Origin: Dillenia suffruticosa
Lineage: Eukaryota; Streptophyta; Magnoliopsida; Dilleniales; Dilleniaceae
Reading direction: 5' to 3'
Length of the DNA stretch: 64,000 nt
Assembly: GCA_033439265.1 (NCBI GenBank)
Contig: JAVTVX010000012.1
Coordinates: forward strand, 5,073,001 to 5,137,000
Shown here: in pieces, positions 23,619-34,931 of the stretch
Layout: each line of letters opens with the position of its first letter
Position numbering within the stretch: position 1 is the stretch's first letter
The notes under the pieces: generated by a model
Told to the model about the DNA's origin: nothing
The model's input: only the letters and a program-made list of their open reading frames with translations
Database searches by the model: none
Made by a program: the position numbers and the translations under genes

Positions 23619-24077
23619 CCCCCCCCCCCCCTCCGTGACAACTAATCACCGTAAAGTGACTGATTTTCTAATTGAACTCCATCGAACTTGATTTCTGCAC
23701 AGTGCAAAAAGGTGGATTACATGTTTCTAATATGGTTTTGCGGGTAGTAGGAATCCTTCTTATCAGTGGATTCAGATTTCACTAATTTTAAAGAGATTAA
23801 TTTATATTTTTCTTATATGCAGAGACAAAGAAGCAAAGCATATATGTGAAACACATACCGGCCTCTGTTCAAAAGGGACTTCCATCTCCAAACCAGGATC
23901 CCAGCTCCTCTCAGAATATCCACTTGAGCCACCATTCTTCTCATCACTCAAGGCCTTCACCGAAATTCTGAGATGGGCATTCCGAGGACCATGATTCGGT
24001 GTTATCCATGATCCATACCTAGCGCCGGACTTCACCTGTATTGGAATTGTAGAACAGCAAATATTTAACCTGAGCAT
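19999..24077 (-). CDS. CGLD27: CGLD27, chloroplast Ycf36/DUF1230 membrane protein
   Basis: Protein CONSERVED IN THE GREEN LINEAGE AND DIATOMS 27. Seven exons, in coding order: 23859-24077, 23098-23250, 21753-21830, 21008-21103, 20757-20792, 20248-20429 and 19999-20161, giving 308 residues. Recognised words are EYSSLKDETLYSWGDLSPRD, EPLRFVLAAGTGTLFLVSL, GWSYVGDRLLSAVIPYEETG, YDGQMWVKPPE and CRDRYYRALAGGQYCKWEDL at the C-terminus, all very close to my recollection of the Arabidopsis protein. The first ~60 residues look like a chloroplast transit peptide. Three hydrophobic segments follow (in exons 2, 3 and 6), giving a plastid membrane protein. In algae and Arabidopsis the gene is reported as iron-deficiency responsive with a photoprotective role; the biochemical activity is unknown. 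The start is the only ATG in the first exon that gives a presequence. No defect seen. Confidence 0.93.
23582..23631. repeat. (CT)n followed by poly-C in CGLD27 intron 1
   Basis: A CT run from about 23585 to 23616 is followed by 14 C (23618-23631). It lies in the intron between exons 1 and 2. On the coding (minus) strand it reads poly-G then (GA)n. Confidence 0.85.
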
Positions 24078-24310
24078 TTAACTCCACCCCAGAAGTGGAG
24101 TTGTATATTTGCTTCAGAACAGGGCAAGCTCTTCGTGAAGTCTGGAGAGAGAGTGTGAAAATAGGCTACAAAGCCTTGTACTTAAGCCAGAGCCACGCAA
24201 TAATTTTCATGGAGCTGATGACTCGAAGGTAGGATCCATATTTGTCAGCTGGACTGTCTAGAGCTCCTATCTGAGACCGCCACTTCACATGTCCCATCCC
24301 CACTTGTGCT

Positions 24311-24317
24311 CACGTGG
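24311..24317. promoter_or_regulatory. G-box CACGTGG upstream of CGLD27
   Basis: CACGTGG lies about 235 bp upstream of the CGLD27 ATG (minus strand gene), with further ACGTGG-like cores near 24429 and ACGTTA near 24452. G-boxes are bound by bHLH and bZIP factors, including the bHLH group that controls iron-deficiency genes. That link to this gene's known iron response is inference; a single G-box occurs often by chance. Confidence 0.35.
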
Positions 24318-26871
24318 CATCATCATCCGCCGTTCATTTGACGATGGTGGGGCCTCAGGAATTAGATTATCCATAGGCTAAATATTTGTCTGGTTCAGAG
24401 AGGAAGAGCGGGAGGCCCAAGTTGTGCAACGTGGCTGGTGAGTCTTGGCACGTTATTTTGTGTGCACTGCTCATGGTTCCACGGGCGGTCTGAGTCTCTG
24501 TACATGGTTGATGGCTGATGAGAACTCCTCGCCTCACGATAAAACCATTTTCAGCCTCTTAACCTCTGATCGCAGAATTTTTCTGAATTTATCAGAATTG
24601 CATTATTTAATGAAAATCGAAAGTGTTAATTTTCGAGAAATAGTCTTATTAAATTTATCCTTGTCAGTGTTGCACATTGAATGAGAGAGGTCACTTTAAT
24701 ATTAAAAATTATTGATATTGTAATAGTTTTAATCTTTTTTAGAAAAATACTTTTATTTTTTGAAAATAAAAAAAAATGAAAATTATTATAATTTAGGGAT
24801 AAATTGAGGTTCTCAAATAGGCTAAATGTTTGGTAAAAAAGAAAAAGAAAAAGGAAATTAAGACAACGGTCAACCAAATGCCCTGAGTGATTTCACTCAC
24901 CCTTCTGAATTTAGATTAGGTTCGAGTTTGTCTCACTCCAAAAATTTATATGAGAAAAAATATGTGTTGCAAAATCAAAGCCATGACTCATTTACTTAAA
25001 TTCTTTATTGCCATATAATTAATGTTACATTTTTTAAATTTCTTTGCACTTTCATTTTTTTTAATTCTAATAATTATTATTTAGTGAGGGGGCCACTCTC
25101 CACCCGGGGCATATTTTGTCTAATTTAAAATTCTAAGTTTAATGTAAAAATTGAGGAACTTTTGTTTAAAGTGAATTCGAATTAAAAATATAATTAAAAT
25201 TTATATAATTTGTTTTAATTTATATAATTTCTTTTAATTAATTGAATGAAAATGAGTGATAAGATTTAAATGTGTACAATACTTGTAATTGATTTTGTAT
25301 TATTTTTGAATAAAGATTATACTAATATTTATATTTTATGATATTTGATTTAGGAGAATACTTATTATGAAAAATGAAGAAAAATAAACTAAATTGGAGT
25401 AATTTTGTAAAAAATAGAAAATTGTACAACAATACTCTTTCATTAACACGTGGGTACGCTGATTACAAGAGGCAATGCAAGGCTTTGAAGATTTATTACA
25501 GTAAAACTTTCTTTCTCAATTGCACATTCAAGAGAAAATTGGGATGGAATTTGAGATATTAAATATTTTAAATATTTTTATTCCATTTCTAATATTTAAG
25601 AAAATAAATTTTTAAAAATATAAATCTCTTAAAATATTATTTTTAGAAAGTTTACTTTTTTACTCTCTTTTTATTTATTTAATAGTTATTTAGCGTTAGA
25701 AATATTTACTTTTTACAAATAAGAAAAATTTCATCTTACGTAACATTAGACTCCTCTATGTTACGTATTGTTTGGGCACTCTTGGAGGCAACCTCAAGGG
25801 GGCAGCAGCACTATTCATGTCCTGGAGGTGTGCAGCCACTTTGAGAGAGCACAACCGGCAGCACATTGTCTTTCTTCTTACAGTATCATTTATTTTCCGG
25901 TATCAATCAAAATCATTTTGTTAGTTTTCTCTTTACATGTTTTATTTTTAATTTACTTTTCTAGTAAAAAAATTATTGAAATCTTGATAAATTAGTATTG
26001 TGAGATCTAAATCATTTTATTCGCTTGATATTTATGGGTATTTATTTAATCTCTATACCTAATATTTATGATTGTTTTGGATTTATTAATTCAATAACCC
26101 TAAAATAGTTTACAACTATTTCAAAATAACAAAATTTATATGTTTTTAATAGAGTGGTAATTGATATGGTTTTATACTCTTACAAGTTGTAGAATTTATG
26201 TCAAGAGTTTAGATAATCTAATTTAAATAAATTCATATTGGAATTTACTGATTAGAATTGAGTTTTTTTTAAATCTTAATACTGTCATAATACTAAATTC
26301 AATGAAAATCTTTTGATTTGTCTTTCGATTAAGAAAGTAATTAACAATGGTATCTTAATTACCGAAAAAGTAATGAGAAATTTGTCGTTTCGTGGTATTT
26401 AACGACTATAACTAATTTATTCACATAATATTGAATAATTTTTGTATCGATAATTAATCAAGTATATCGATGAAAATAATTCATTTAACTATGTTTTAAT
26501 CTCATTGACATACTCTCTTTTAATTGATATTATTTAGTTATTTTATTTTAGTTAATTTTTATTGATCTATTTATGTTTATTAGACTTAGATAATTTCTCA
26601 AACCTCTACATTTTAATTTTTTTTAAAAGAGATAAATCCGTCGTTTCCTATGAATACAACTCTGCTCACCCTAGACTATATTTAGTAAAGTAGAATTTTT
26701 TTTTGTTGAATTGACATCTACCAATGAAGTATAAAAATGATACCCCAGATTATGAGATTTTTGAAAGTTAAGTGAAAATATATGTTTCTAAAACCTATTT
26801 TTAAAATTTTTTATTTCAAATCTAATTTTGATTCTTGATGTTGCCTCTCTTTTTTAATATTTTTTTAAAAT

Positions 26872-27090
26872 TCTAAATTTTTTTTAGTATCATATCTTGG
26901 ATATCGTCCAGTATCTGGGGTTTTGCCCTGATTAATTTAGACCGACCGCTGCAGTGACTCTTTTCGGAGGACGGATCTCTTAACGGGGAACACTCCATAC
27001 ACATGAGGGCCGATGCTCCCAACGGGAGTCGAATCTCGATCATATTTAAGGTTACTCAACCCTACATCTAATTGAGTCAACCCACGTCGG
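26872..27090 (-). mobile_element. tRNA-derived SINE, second family
   Basis: Minus-strand reading begins CCGACGTGGGTTGACTCAAT (box A-like TTGACTCAATTAGA), then box B-like AGATTCGACTCCCG. A body follows with GAGTCACTGCAGCG, CTAAATTAATCAGGGC and CCCCAGATACTGG, then an A-rich tail (T run at 26873-26885 on plus). The 3' half (CTAAATTAATCAG then GATAC) resembles the 3' half of the 56427-56624 family although the 5' halves differ, as expected of plant SINEs sharing a 3' domain. Confidence 0.65.
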
Positions 27091-27727
27091 TAAAAATTCT
27101 CAATTTTATTGACTTATATTTATCAAAGACATTTCCCTTTTGCAATTAAATAACTCAAATTTTGCCTTTTCTTTTAGGGTATATCTTCTCTGAAATTCAA
27201 TTCATCCCGTCCTCTAAAATCTCTAAAGATTTACCATAATATATGATAAAATATTTTATTAATTTCTGAAAAAAATTTTCAATAAAAAAAGGATAACAAC
27301 AAAAACGGGGATTTGTTTAATTAAACTTTTTTTTTGAAAAATGATAATTACGCAAATAAAAATTAAATTAGAGAAATTGTTTCATTTATTTTGGAATTAT
27401 ATGGAGAAGAAATAATATGTAATTTGGAGGGGGAGAGGTCATTTCCTTTAGAGTCAGAGCGTGAGTTGTCCAAGTCAACAAAGTCTTTTTCATTAGCATG
27501 AGCGGTCGCTGTTTTTTAGTCCAAATCAATTAAAATTCCCCTTAAAGCCGATGAATTCCCAAACGCAAGGTTGAATTATGGAAGTAAAAGGAAAGGAAAT
27601 TCAGGAAGGAGTTGGTCGGTAATTTTGGAAGCACAGAAACCGCAAAAGTCTTCCCGCCCCTCACACACCCCAACACTTTCCTATTCCCGAATCTATATCC
27701 AATCATTACAATTATTTCAAATTTTTC

Positions 27728-27728
<1 letters not shown>

Positions 27729-27787
<59 letters not shown>
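27729..27787. repeat. (GA)n microsatellite in the P4H leader
   Basis: Close to 59 bp of almost pure GA, ending 59 bp before the P4H start codon, so probably inside the 5' UTR. Open frames encoding Glu-Arg repeats here are repeat artefacts. Confidence 0.9.
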
Positions 27788-27789
<2 letters not shown>

Positions 27790-27846
27790 TTACAGAATAA
27801 AGAAGAGGTCGTTGAGCTGGGAGTGTGGAAGGGGTTTGATCTGCAG

Positions 27847-27972
27847 ATGATGAAAGTCAACAAAGGAAGACACCACCATTACTGGTCGAAGAAGCTAGGG
27901 TTGACAGTCATCCTTCTTTTGTGCTTCTTCTCCTTCCTCATCGGTTTCATCGTCTCCGCTTTCATCTATCAG

Positions 27973-28012
<40 letters not shown>

Positions 28013-31000
28013 CAAGTTCAATTGATCGGATTTTTATGGCGTTCATTTTTTTTTAAAAGGATATATCGAACATACGGCCAAGACCGAGATTGTTGAAATC
28101 GACTGAGGACGAGAGAGAGAGAGAAAGAGAGAATAATCCCTTGCCTCATGGAAATACAGGAGAGTCTTCGATGTCCTTTATTCCATTTCAGGTTTTGGAA
28201 AATTTTTCTTCTGTTCATTAGTTTTCTGCAATGCAGTTGTCAGAAATTTCTGAAATTGAATTTTGAGATCACAGCCTTGATGATAGTTGAATTTATTATC
28301 CTATTCTCACAAAGAAATTAATTTAAAGGCTAAATTCATAGTGTCTTAGTCTTATCATGTTGTGTCCAAACGAACTTGTTAGATTGCAATAGAGGGGTAA
28401 ATACACAGACTAATGTTATACAGAACAAAAAATGTCAATGAAATGACAAAATATTATTTTGTGGTTTTATTGATGCCACAATACTAGAAGATTCTTTTAT
28501 GTGCTTCTTAATAATTAGAAACTATGTCATGTTGGATTTTGTTATTTTGGTCAGCGAGTTTTCTGGTTTACGTAGCATTACTTTGTTTGAAACCCATTGA
28601 TACTTGGAGAGAGGAGAGAAAGAAAGGAGAAAAGTGGTTAAATGAACCAATTGATATTGGGAGGAAGAGATTGTTGTAAGATTAAAAGTGTGGGTTGGAT
28701 TTAGCATTTTTACACCAATACGGACAATCAATGTGCTGGACTGTATTGCTATCAGCTGTTGTAGATGGTGTTTAGCAACAACCAATATGTGGTGCTTCTG
28801 TTTGTAATGGTTATGCTGTGCTACAGAAAACCCTAGTGCCCTCGTTGTTTCATTTGCCAAAAGTGAGTGTGTTGGTTGCAGGAGGTGAAAGATAGGTCTT
28901 GAATTTCATCTTCATCTTTGTCTTTTCTGAAAATATTACTTGTTTAATTAAGTCAATTGTTTTAGTCAAGAACTTGAAGTTGATCTTAAAGATCTGATGA
29001 ACAAGTTTTGGATACATGTCAAAGATGATTACCTCCTGAACTTGTTTCATTATTTTTTTGTGTCATTTGGATGCCTATTGTCCACAATTACTTTTTAATT
29101 TATGCAGGTACTAAGCTGGAAACCCCGTGCATTATATTTCCCAAGCTTTGCAACTTCTGAACAATGTGAAAGCATAATTAATATGGCTAAAGTACACCTA
29201 AAGCCATCAACCTTGGCTTTACGGAAGGGAGAAACAGTGGAGAGTACTCAGGGAGTCAGAACCAGGTATCACATTTCTGAACCATTGTACACATGTTCTT
29301 CTGTTTCTTCAATGACATTAGCTTATTAATGGTTGCTGTGGCAATGTTTAGATGAAAAGCATTATCATTGAAACCATGTGGCTCCGAAGGGTCTATCCGT
29401 TGGTAATGATAGCTTGTTACTGTGCAATTTTCCTTTTTCAGTTGATACAAAACTAGTAATATTTCTGGCCTGATTTAATAGTGAAAAATGGTAGTGCCTG
29501 TAATGATTGAGTTTGAAATGGCTGAAAAAGCACCAAAAGCCTAGTTAATTTGGCATGTTGAGGTTAAATTTTGCATCTTCAGTTTTAACTTAGAAACAAA
29601 GATGATAAGCTTTAGGAATTTTGAAATAAGAGGTGCAGCTGCAATGTTGCAATGCCCATGCAAAGAGCCACATGCACACAGTTTCTCACTCTCACTTACC
29701 CACACACAGTGTGTGGATGAGAGAGAGAGAGATGCTGCATATGGGGTATATACAATCCCTTTTCTTCTTGCGATAGGGAAGAAAGAATACTAATATCCAC
29801 AATCAACAGTATTTTGCACATGGCTACACCATATCAAATAAATAGTTTCAATAACGGAAATAGAGCCATGTTAGTCCAAGCAAAAAGGATGATGGCTAGA
29901 CTTAGAGTAATGCAATGAGTATGATGAGAAATAAAAGTATTATTTGAACCGCAAAACTTAAAAGTAAAGGTACTAAGATATCACTCGAAGGCAAGGTTTG
30001 TTGCTTGTGAGTTAAAAGTATAAGTTGGACAAATAGTTTCATATGTCTTCTGTTTTTATTTGCTTTCTGAATATATCATGCTCCCAAGTGTGGTCAATGC
30101 TACTTATTTAATTTTGGTTTTCTTTTTAATCTGTTTATGTTCTATTGCTTCTTTCATAGTCATCCTTAGTACTTCACACTCACCTGCCAGTATGACTGGC
30201 TGGAGATTTGCATCCTTCTTACTTCACCAATGTTCAAACCTTGGCATTTGCAAGCAGGGAAATGTCTATGCGGTATCTTTAGCTGTTGCTTTTGGGTCTT
30301 TCATGCTCCTTTCCTTAAGTAGATGGATTGGTAAACATGGAAGTCAAATAGAAAAAGCTTTTGCATGTCCGTTTATGACAAATATTCTCTACGCACAAAC
30401 TGTTTGAGATTTTAATATGGAGATTGTATCAGTTTTTCATGAATATAACTTACCGATTTTCTCTTTTTCAAACAGTTCAGGCATGTTCATTAGTGCATCA
30501 GAAGACAAAACAGGGATTTTGGATCTAATTGAGCAAAAAATTGCAAAGGTTACCATGATACCCAAGAGTCATGGCGAGGTATCTGTTGTTTGTCATGTGT
30601 TGTCCTTCGTTGAGGGGCCTGTTGCTTTTGGTATTTGATATGCTGTTTCCAAAATGTTGTTTTTGTCATCTTTGGGGACATAACCAGTCTGGCGGCTGTA
30701 TAGATAAAATAAGACTATCTGTATGCAAGTACATTTCCTTTCATTGCACGGTATGATGATACAGGAGATTTTTACTTGTTATTTCTTTCCTATATTTCCC
30801 TTGACCAGCTTGTGGGCTCCTGGTAGTAGCTTTTTTTTTTTAATGTGTAATTTTTTTGAAGTACTTTCTTGTGAAGAGCTCTAGAAAATTTTCTTTCTGT
30901 ACTCCCATGTCCTTGTTCTTTTCTATTTGCTGTTCTTGATGTGGTCTATTATTATTCTCCCCACTTCTCCTTTTCCAGCCTTCCAAAGAATTGTTTTTTC

Positions 31001-33452
31001 TCTTCCTCCTCCTCTCTTCCCCTATATGATAAATATGTGTTTTCACAATTTGATCCTTGTTTATTGAGTAAATTTTATAAATACATGTCTCTGCATGCAT
31101 ATACATTTGTCTGTAGGGTTGAGTTTGTATGGGCTCAGTTGCATAATTGTGCATGTGCAAATACAGACAAACAATGGCATGTCAAATATCTCACACTATA
31201 TTTTTGGGTTTGTAGAAATATGACAATGTGTTTTATGTATGTGTATACCCATGAAGTGCTTGCATTGTGAATGTTGGCAAGTTATGAAGCAAAAATGGAA
31301 AGTGGACATGGACATTGTGATAGAACAAATTTTGTAACAGATTGGGTATGGCATAGTTGGGAGATTGTCATATGAAGCTACATGTTGTTTACTGTGTCGG
31401 TAAATGATTTAACTTTTGGTGGTTTTTCATTTCAGGCATTCAATGTCTTGCGCTATGAGATTGGGCAGAGGTATCAATCTCATTATGATGCATTTCATCC
31501 TGCTGAGTATGGTCCACAAAAGAGCCAAAGGGTACATTCTTAGGTGTCTTAATATTTGAAATTTTACTATCAGTGAATTCTTGATATTTCCATAATAATG
31601 CTCATGACATCACAATCATCAGTCTTCATCTTCTGGTCAGTAAAATGTAGATGTCCACTGTGATTGTTCGAAGGTGTTTGCATTAGGTCCATTCATCCTA
31701 CCTGAACTGCTTGATCTTTCAATGATATTATGCTACCTTTACAATTCAATGAACAGGCAGGAAAAAAAAAATTATTCTTATTTTGAAAAGCAATACGTTA
31801 GTGAATTGGATATCTATTAGTGCAGTTCTATTAAATGGTATTATTATGTGACTGCCTTTGATATGCTGAATTTGAAATCACTTTAATGGCTTTTCATTAT
31901 TTACTTCAGGTTCTGTGTTTTCTGTGTCCCTGTGAACTTTGTTCTTCCTAATTAATATTCATTACAGTGAAATGTAGGAACGATTTTGATATTGAATTGA
32001 ATATTTGTAAAACATGAAACTTAGGATAAAAAAAAAAACAACAACAACAACAATCTGAGTCTTAATCCTAATGTTTGAGGTCGACCATTTGAGAGACAAA
32101 TTTGAAGAAGATAAAATATATATAAATATATAATAGATGAATAAAATAAAATAAAAACAAAAAGAAAAAGAAAAGTAAATAAATAAATCAATAGATAAAT
32201 ATCTAAAATATATTAGTTTAATTTGTGTGGATTCTTCTATGCCACTCATTCCTATCCAAGATCATTTCATTTTCTAAATCTTTAACTTCCATGTCTTTAT
32301 AAATAACTTGCATCCAAGTTTTCAGCGGTCTATCTCTTCGTTTTATTAGATCTCTCATATTTAAGTTCTCGGTTCTCTTAACCGGTGTATCTTTGAGTTT
32401 TCTTTGCACATGTCCGAAGTATCTCAAACAACACTCTCGCATCTTATCCACAATTAAATTAACTCCTATTTTGTTACAAATCTCTTCATTTCTAATTCTA
32501 TCTCTTCTAGGATAAAAAAACATAAACATAATTTTCTGCAATTAGGATTACTTTCTTAATTCATGTTCTCTTTGTTGATTTAGAAATAGAATTTTGATGT
32601 CCAAACTTAAATTCTTTTTCCAATTTTGGGATATGAATAAGGCCCCATGTGACTTTGTGATTGACTTTGTTATTAAGAAAAAATTGCGTCAGACCATGTC
32701 CGTGCAATATATCTTTATTCTCTCCAGCCTATCTTATTATCCTGCATCAATCCAGACTAAGGATTATGTTTATTGATGTAGATATCGCTATTTATGTTCA
32801 CACAGGTTGCTTCATTTTTATTGTATTTAAGTGATGTAGAAGAAGGTGGAGAAACCATGTTTCCTTTTGAGGTAACATAGCATATATGTTTAGAATCAGA
32901 TTGTTGGCTTAGTTACTTTGACAGCCTCAATGCCTGTGGTTATATTCTATGACCTGCAGAATGGTGCATTTATGGATTCGAGTTATGACTTTAAAACATG
33001 TATCGGATTGAAAGTGAAGCCGCAGAAAGGGGATGGGCTTCTATTCTATTCAGTGTTTCCAAACGGTACAATTGACGAGGTAATATTGTATCCATTATCA
33101 CTGTCATCTATCCATCATGAACCCCATTGTGTTTTGGGCACTTATTCATTGACCAGGTTGTTACGTAGAAATTGGTAACTTGTGCATCTGCTAGTCACTG
33201 AATAAAACCTGAAAGAAATTAAGGAACTCAGCTGGGAGGGGGAGTTTGTAGTGCATCTTCAGAATGTGTCAAGTGGGGTAGATTGAAAGGAAGTGAGGCT
33301 TGGAAATCATCTAATTGTTTTTTCAAATTTTTCTCCAAGTTGTCAATAATCGCCAGGTCATATGTTCTATTAGAATCTACACACCTTTAATATATGCTAA
33401 TCATAAGATGTAGTCATTTCAAAGCACATTGTATTGTGCACAACAAACTTCT

Positions 33453-33494
<42 letters not shown>

Positions 33495-33767
33495 CTTGAA
33501 CAGTGTTAATTTTAATGCATTTTGGCGTATTAGGTATTTAGCTCTCGACTGCCATATGCTTGAGAAGTCCTGTTAGTGTTAAGATGATCTCCTAGGCTTA
33601 GGATCTATGCATCCTGTATTGCTCTTTGTCTACCTCACCCCATATTAAACAATGTCTTTTTCTTTTTCTTTTTCCTGTAGTTGTCTCTCCATGGAAGTTG
33701 TCCAGTAATTAGTGGGGAGAAATGGGTGGCAACCAAGTGGCTTAGAGACCGCGAAGATGAAGATTAA
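27847..33767 (+). CDS. P4H: Prolyl 4-hydroxylase, type II membrane protein (P4H9/P4H10-like)
   Basis: 2-oxoglutarate/Fe(II) dioxygenase that hydroxylates proline in secreted hydroxyproline-rich glycoproteins (extensins, AGPs) in the ER/Golgi. Eight exons: 27847-27972, 28060-28191, 29108-29265, 30476-30578, 31436-31531, 32806-32871, 32960-33079 and 33681-33767, giving 295 residues. A short basic N-terminus and one hydrophobic segment (about residues 17-40, LGLTVILLLCFF) give a type II anchor. The catalytic fold shows the iron ligands H189 and D191 (QSHYDAFHP) and H271 (SLHGSCPVISGEKW), and the 2-oxoglutarate lysine K281. Other family words are ALYFPSFATSEQC, EIGQRY and DVEEGGETMFPF. Exon 2 encodes a Glu-Arg repeat from a GA microsatellite, in a linker between anchor and domain. 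There are two ATGs in a row at 27847 and 27850; either could serve. All key residues are present, so it is likely active. Confidence 0.93.
27975..28008 (+). repeat. (CT)n filling the 5' half of P4H intron 1
   Basis: Intron 1 is only 87 bp and starts at the GT followed at once by a CT microsatellite. Length change here would change the intron size directly. Confidence 0.85.
32025..32520 (-). mobile_element. RTE-type LINE 3' remnant in P4H intron 5
   Basis: Minus-strand translation gives the C-terminal end of an RTE-clade reverse transcriptase: RIRNEEICNKIGV, CLRYFGHVQRKL and RPLKTWMQVIYKDM, followed by NEWHRRIH. The 3' end has the family's GGTCGACCTCAAACATT-like segment and a TTGTTGTTG tail (CAACAACAACAA at 32040-32051 on plus). 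It lies antisense to P4H. Only the last few hundred bases survive, as usual for 5'-truncated LINEs; the reading is broken before the catalytic core. Confidence 0.8.
33455..33489. repeat. Poly-T tract in the last P4H intron
   Basis: About 35 consecutive T in the intron between exons 7 and 8, on the coding strand about 190 bp before the final acceptor. Confidence 0.85.
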
Positions 33768-34931
33768 ACATGCGTTCAGAAAATCAAGACTGATTTAAAA
33801 TTTTGGCTCAAGCTTAGGATTTTATTTACTGTTGTACACTGCAGATGATGGGAGCCACCCCAACACAACTCAATTTTATTGAACACTTGAATCCTCAGAT
33901 GTCAAAGAAAGCATGTCATGAGATTGTTCTTCATTTTGCCTCTCTAATTTGCAAGTCCTACATGAGTCATATTACTCCAGCACTGATATATACATCAATA
34001 CAAATCATTTGCCTCTCTAATTGCAGTGGTACCGAATTTTCCCTCCAAACAATAGGTGGGGGCTTGATTCGAGCCTCTCTCCCTCGTGCAAAGACCTAAA
34101 AAGGAGAAAAGATTTGCTGCTCTTGCACAAGTCGTTTGCTATTATTTTCTTTTATTATGGAGAAGAATAACAGGACTAGCTTCTTCATTTTTTTTTCTGT
34201 TGTAAAGGAACAATTTCCATGAACAGGGGGTCAAATATGGGCGACCTTTTAGTTCGCTGCTGCACTGGGACTATAGTCAATCTTACCAACAAAAGGGTCA
34301 TACGTGCTACACATGAGAAGATCTCATTTACAGATATCAAGAACAACCATTGCCCACTCTGTACGTACAAAAAATACAAATCAAAATTTTCTAAGCTACA
34401 AAATATATTCATGGATTTGGACACAGATTCCTCTGGTTCAGTCAATAGAATTCCAATCAAAAATCAATACGCCTTACCAATGATGCCTCCAAAATTGATC
34501 CTCGTAACTTGTTTTTCCACTCCTTTCGAGTATGTCTAGGTCCTCAATGACAGACAAGAACTCATCGTTAAACTGTGCAAACTCGAGAGTCGATGCATAA
34601 AATGATTTCATTTTTTTCATCTTTCTTAAAGAATCTGGGTCTGGAGTATTTGAAACTTACGATTGAAATCTGATGGTGCATTGTTTCTCTTTGCTACTCG
34701 TTTTGAGATTCAGTTGTGATACTGGTAATGTTTAGATAACTTCTCAATTCGCATTCTTTATGGAATTGCTTGTTTTCCCTTGCATGTAATCTTCGTGGCA
34801 GGAGAGTTGGCTTTCTAGGCCTGCTCTGATTCCCTTGAATTTCCAGTTTGCATCACATTATGTAAACCCAATAATGGACAAAGCCAAAATCTATTAGTTA
34901 ATTGAGATGGGACAAAAATAATAACACCCAG
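33768..34931. other. Convergent intergenic/3' UTR region between P4H and the MFS gene
   Basis: 1164 bp between stop codons. Expected to hold both 3' UTRs. An open frame at 34219-34539 shows no similarity that I recognise and no exon signals. Nothing else is supported. Confidence 0.6.

Larger units (their letters stand above)
24078..27846. other. 3.8-kb intergenic region between divergent CGLD27 and P4H
   Basis: Holds the two divergent promoters. The first 500 bp (CGLD27 side) are less AT-rich and contain a CACGTG. From 24600 to 27400 the DNA is AT-rich with no protein similarity I recognise. A SINE lies at 26872-27090. The last 300 bp form the P4H leader with a long GA microsatellite. Confidence 0.6.

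Noticed and set aside
27571-28056. 161-codon open frame over the P4H leader and exon 1
   Set aside because: It spans two GA/CT microsatellites in a different frame from the real P4H exon 1 and has no domain.
29700-29730. Short CA/GA repeats in P4H intron 3
   Set aside because: Too short and mixed to be a useful microsatellite or element boundary.
34219-34539. 106-codon open frame in the P4H 3' region
   Set aside because: No family resemblance and placed in the expected 3' UTR of P4H between convergent genes.
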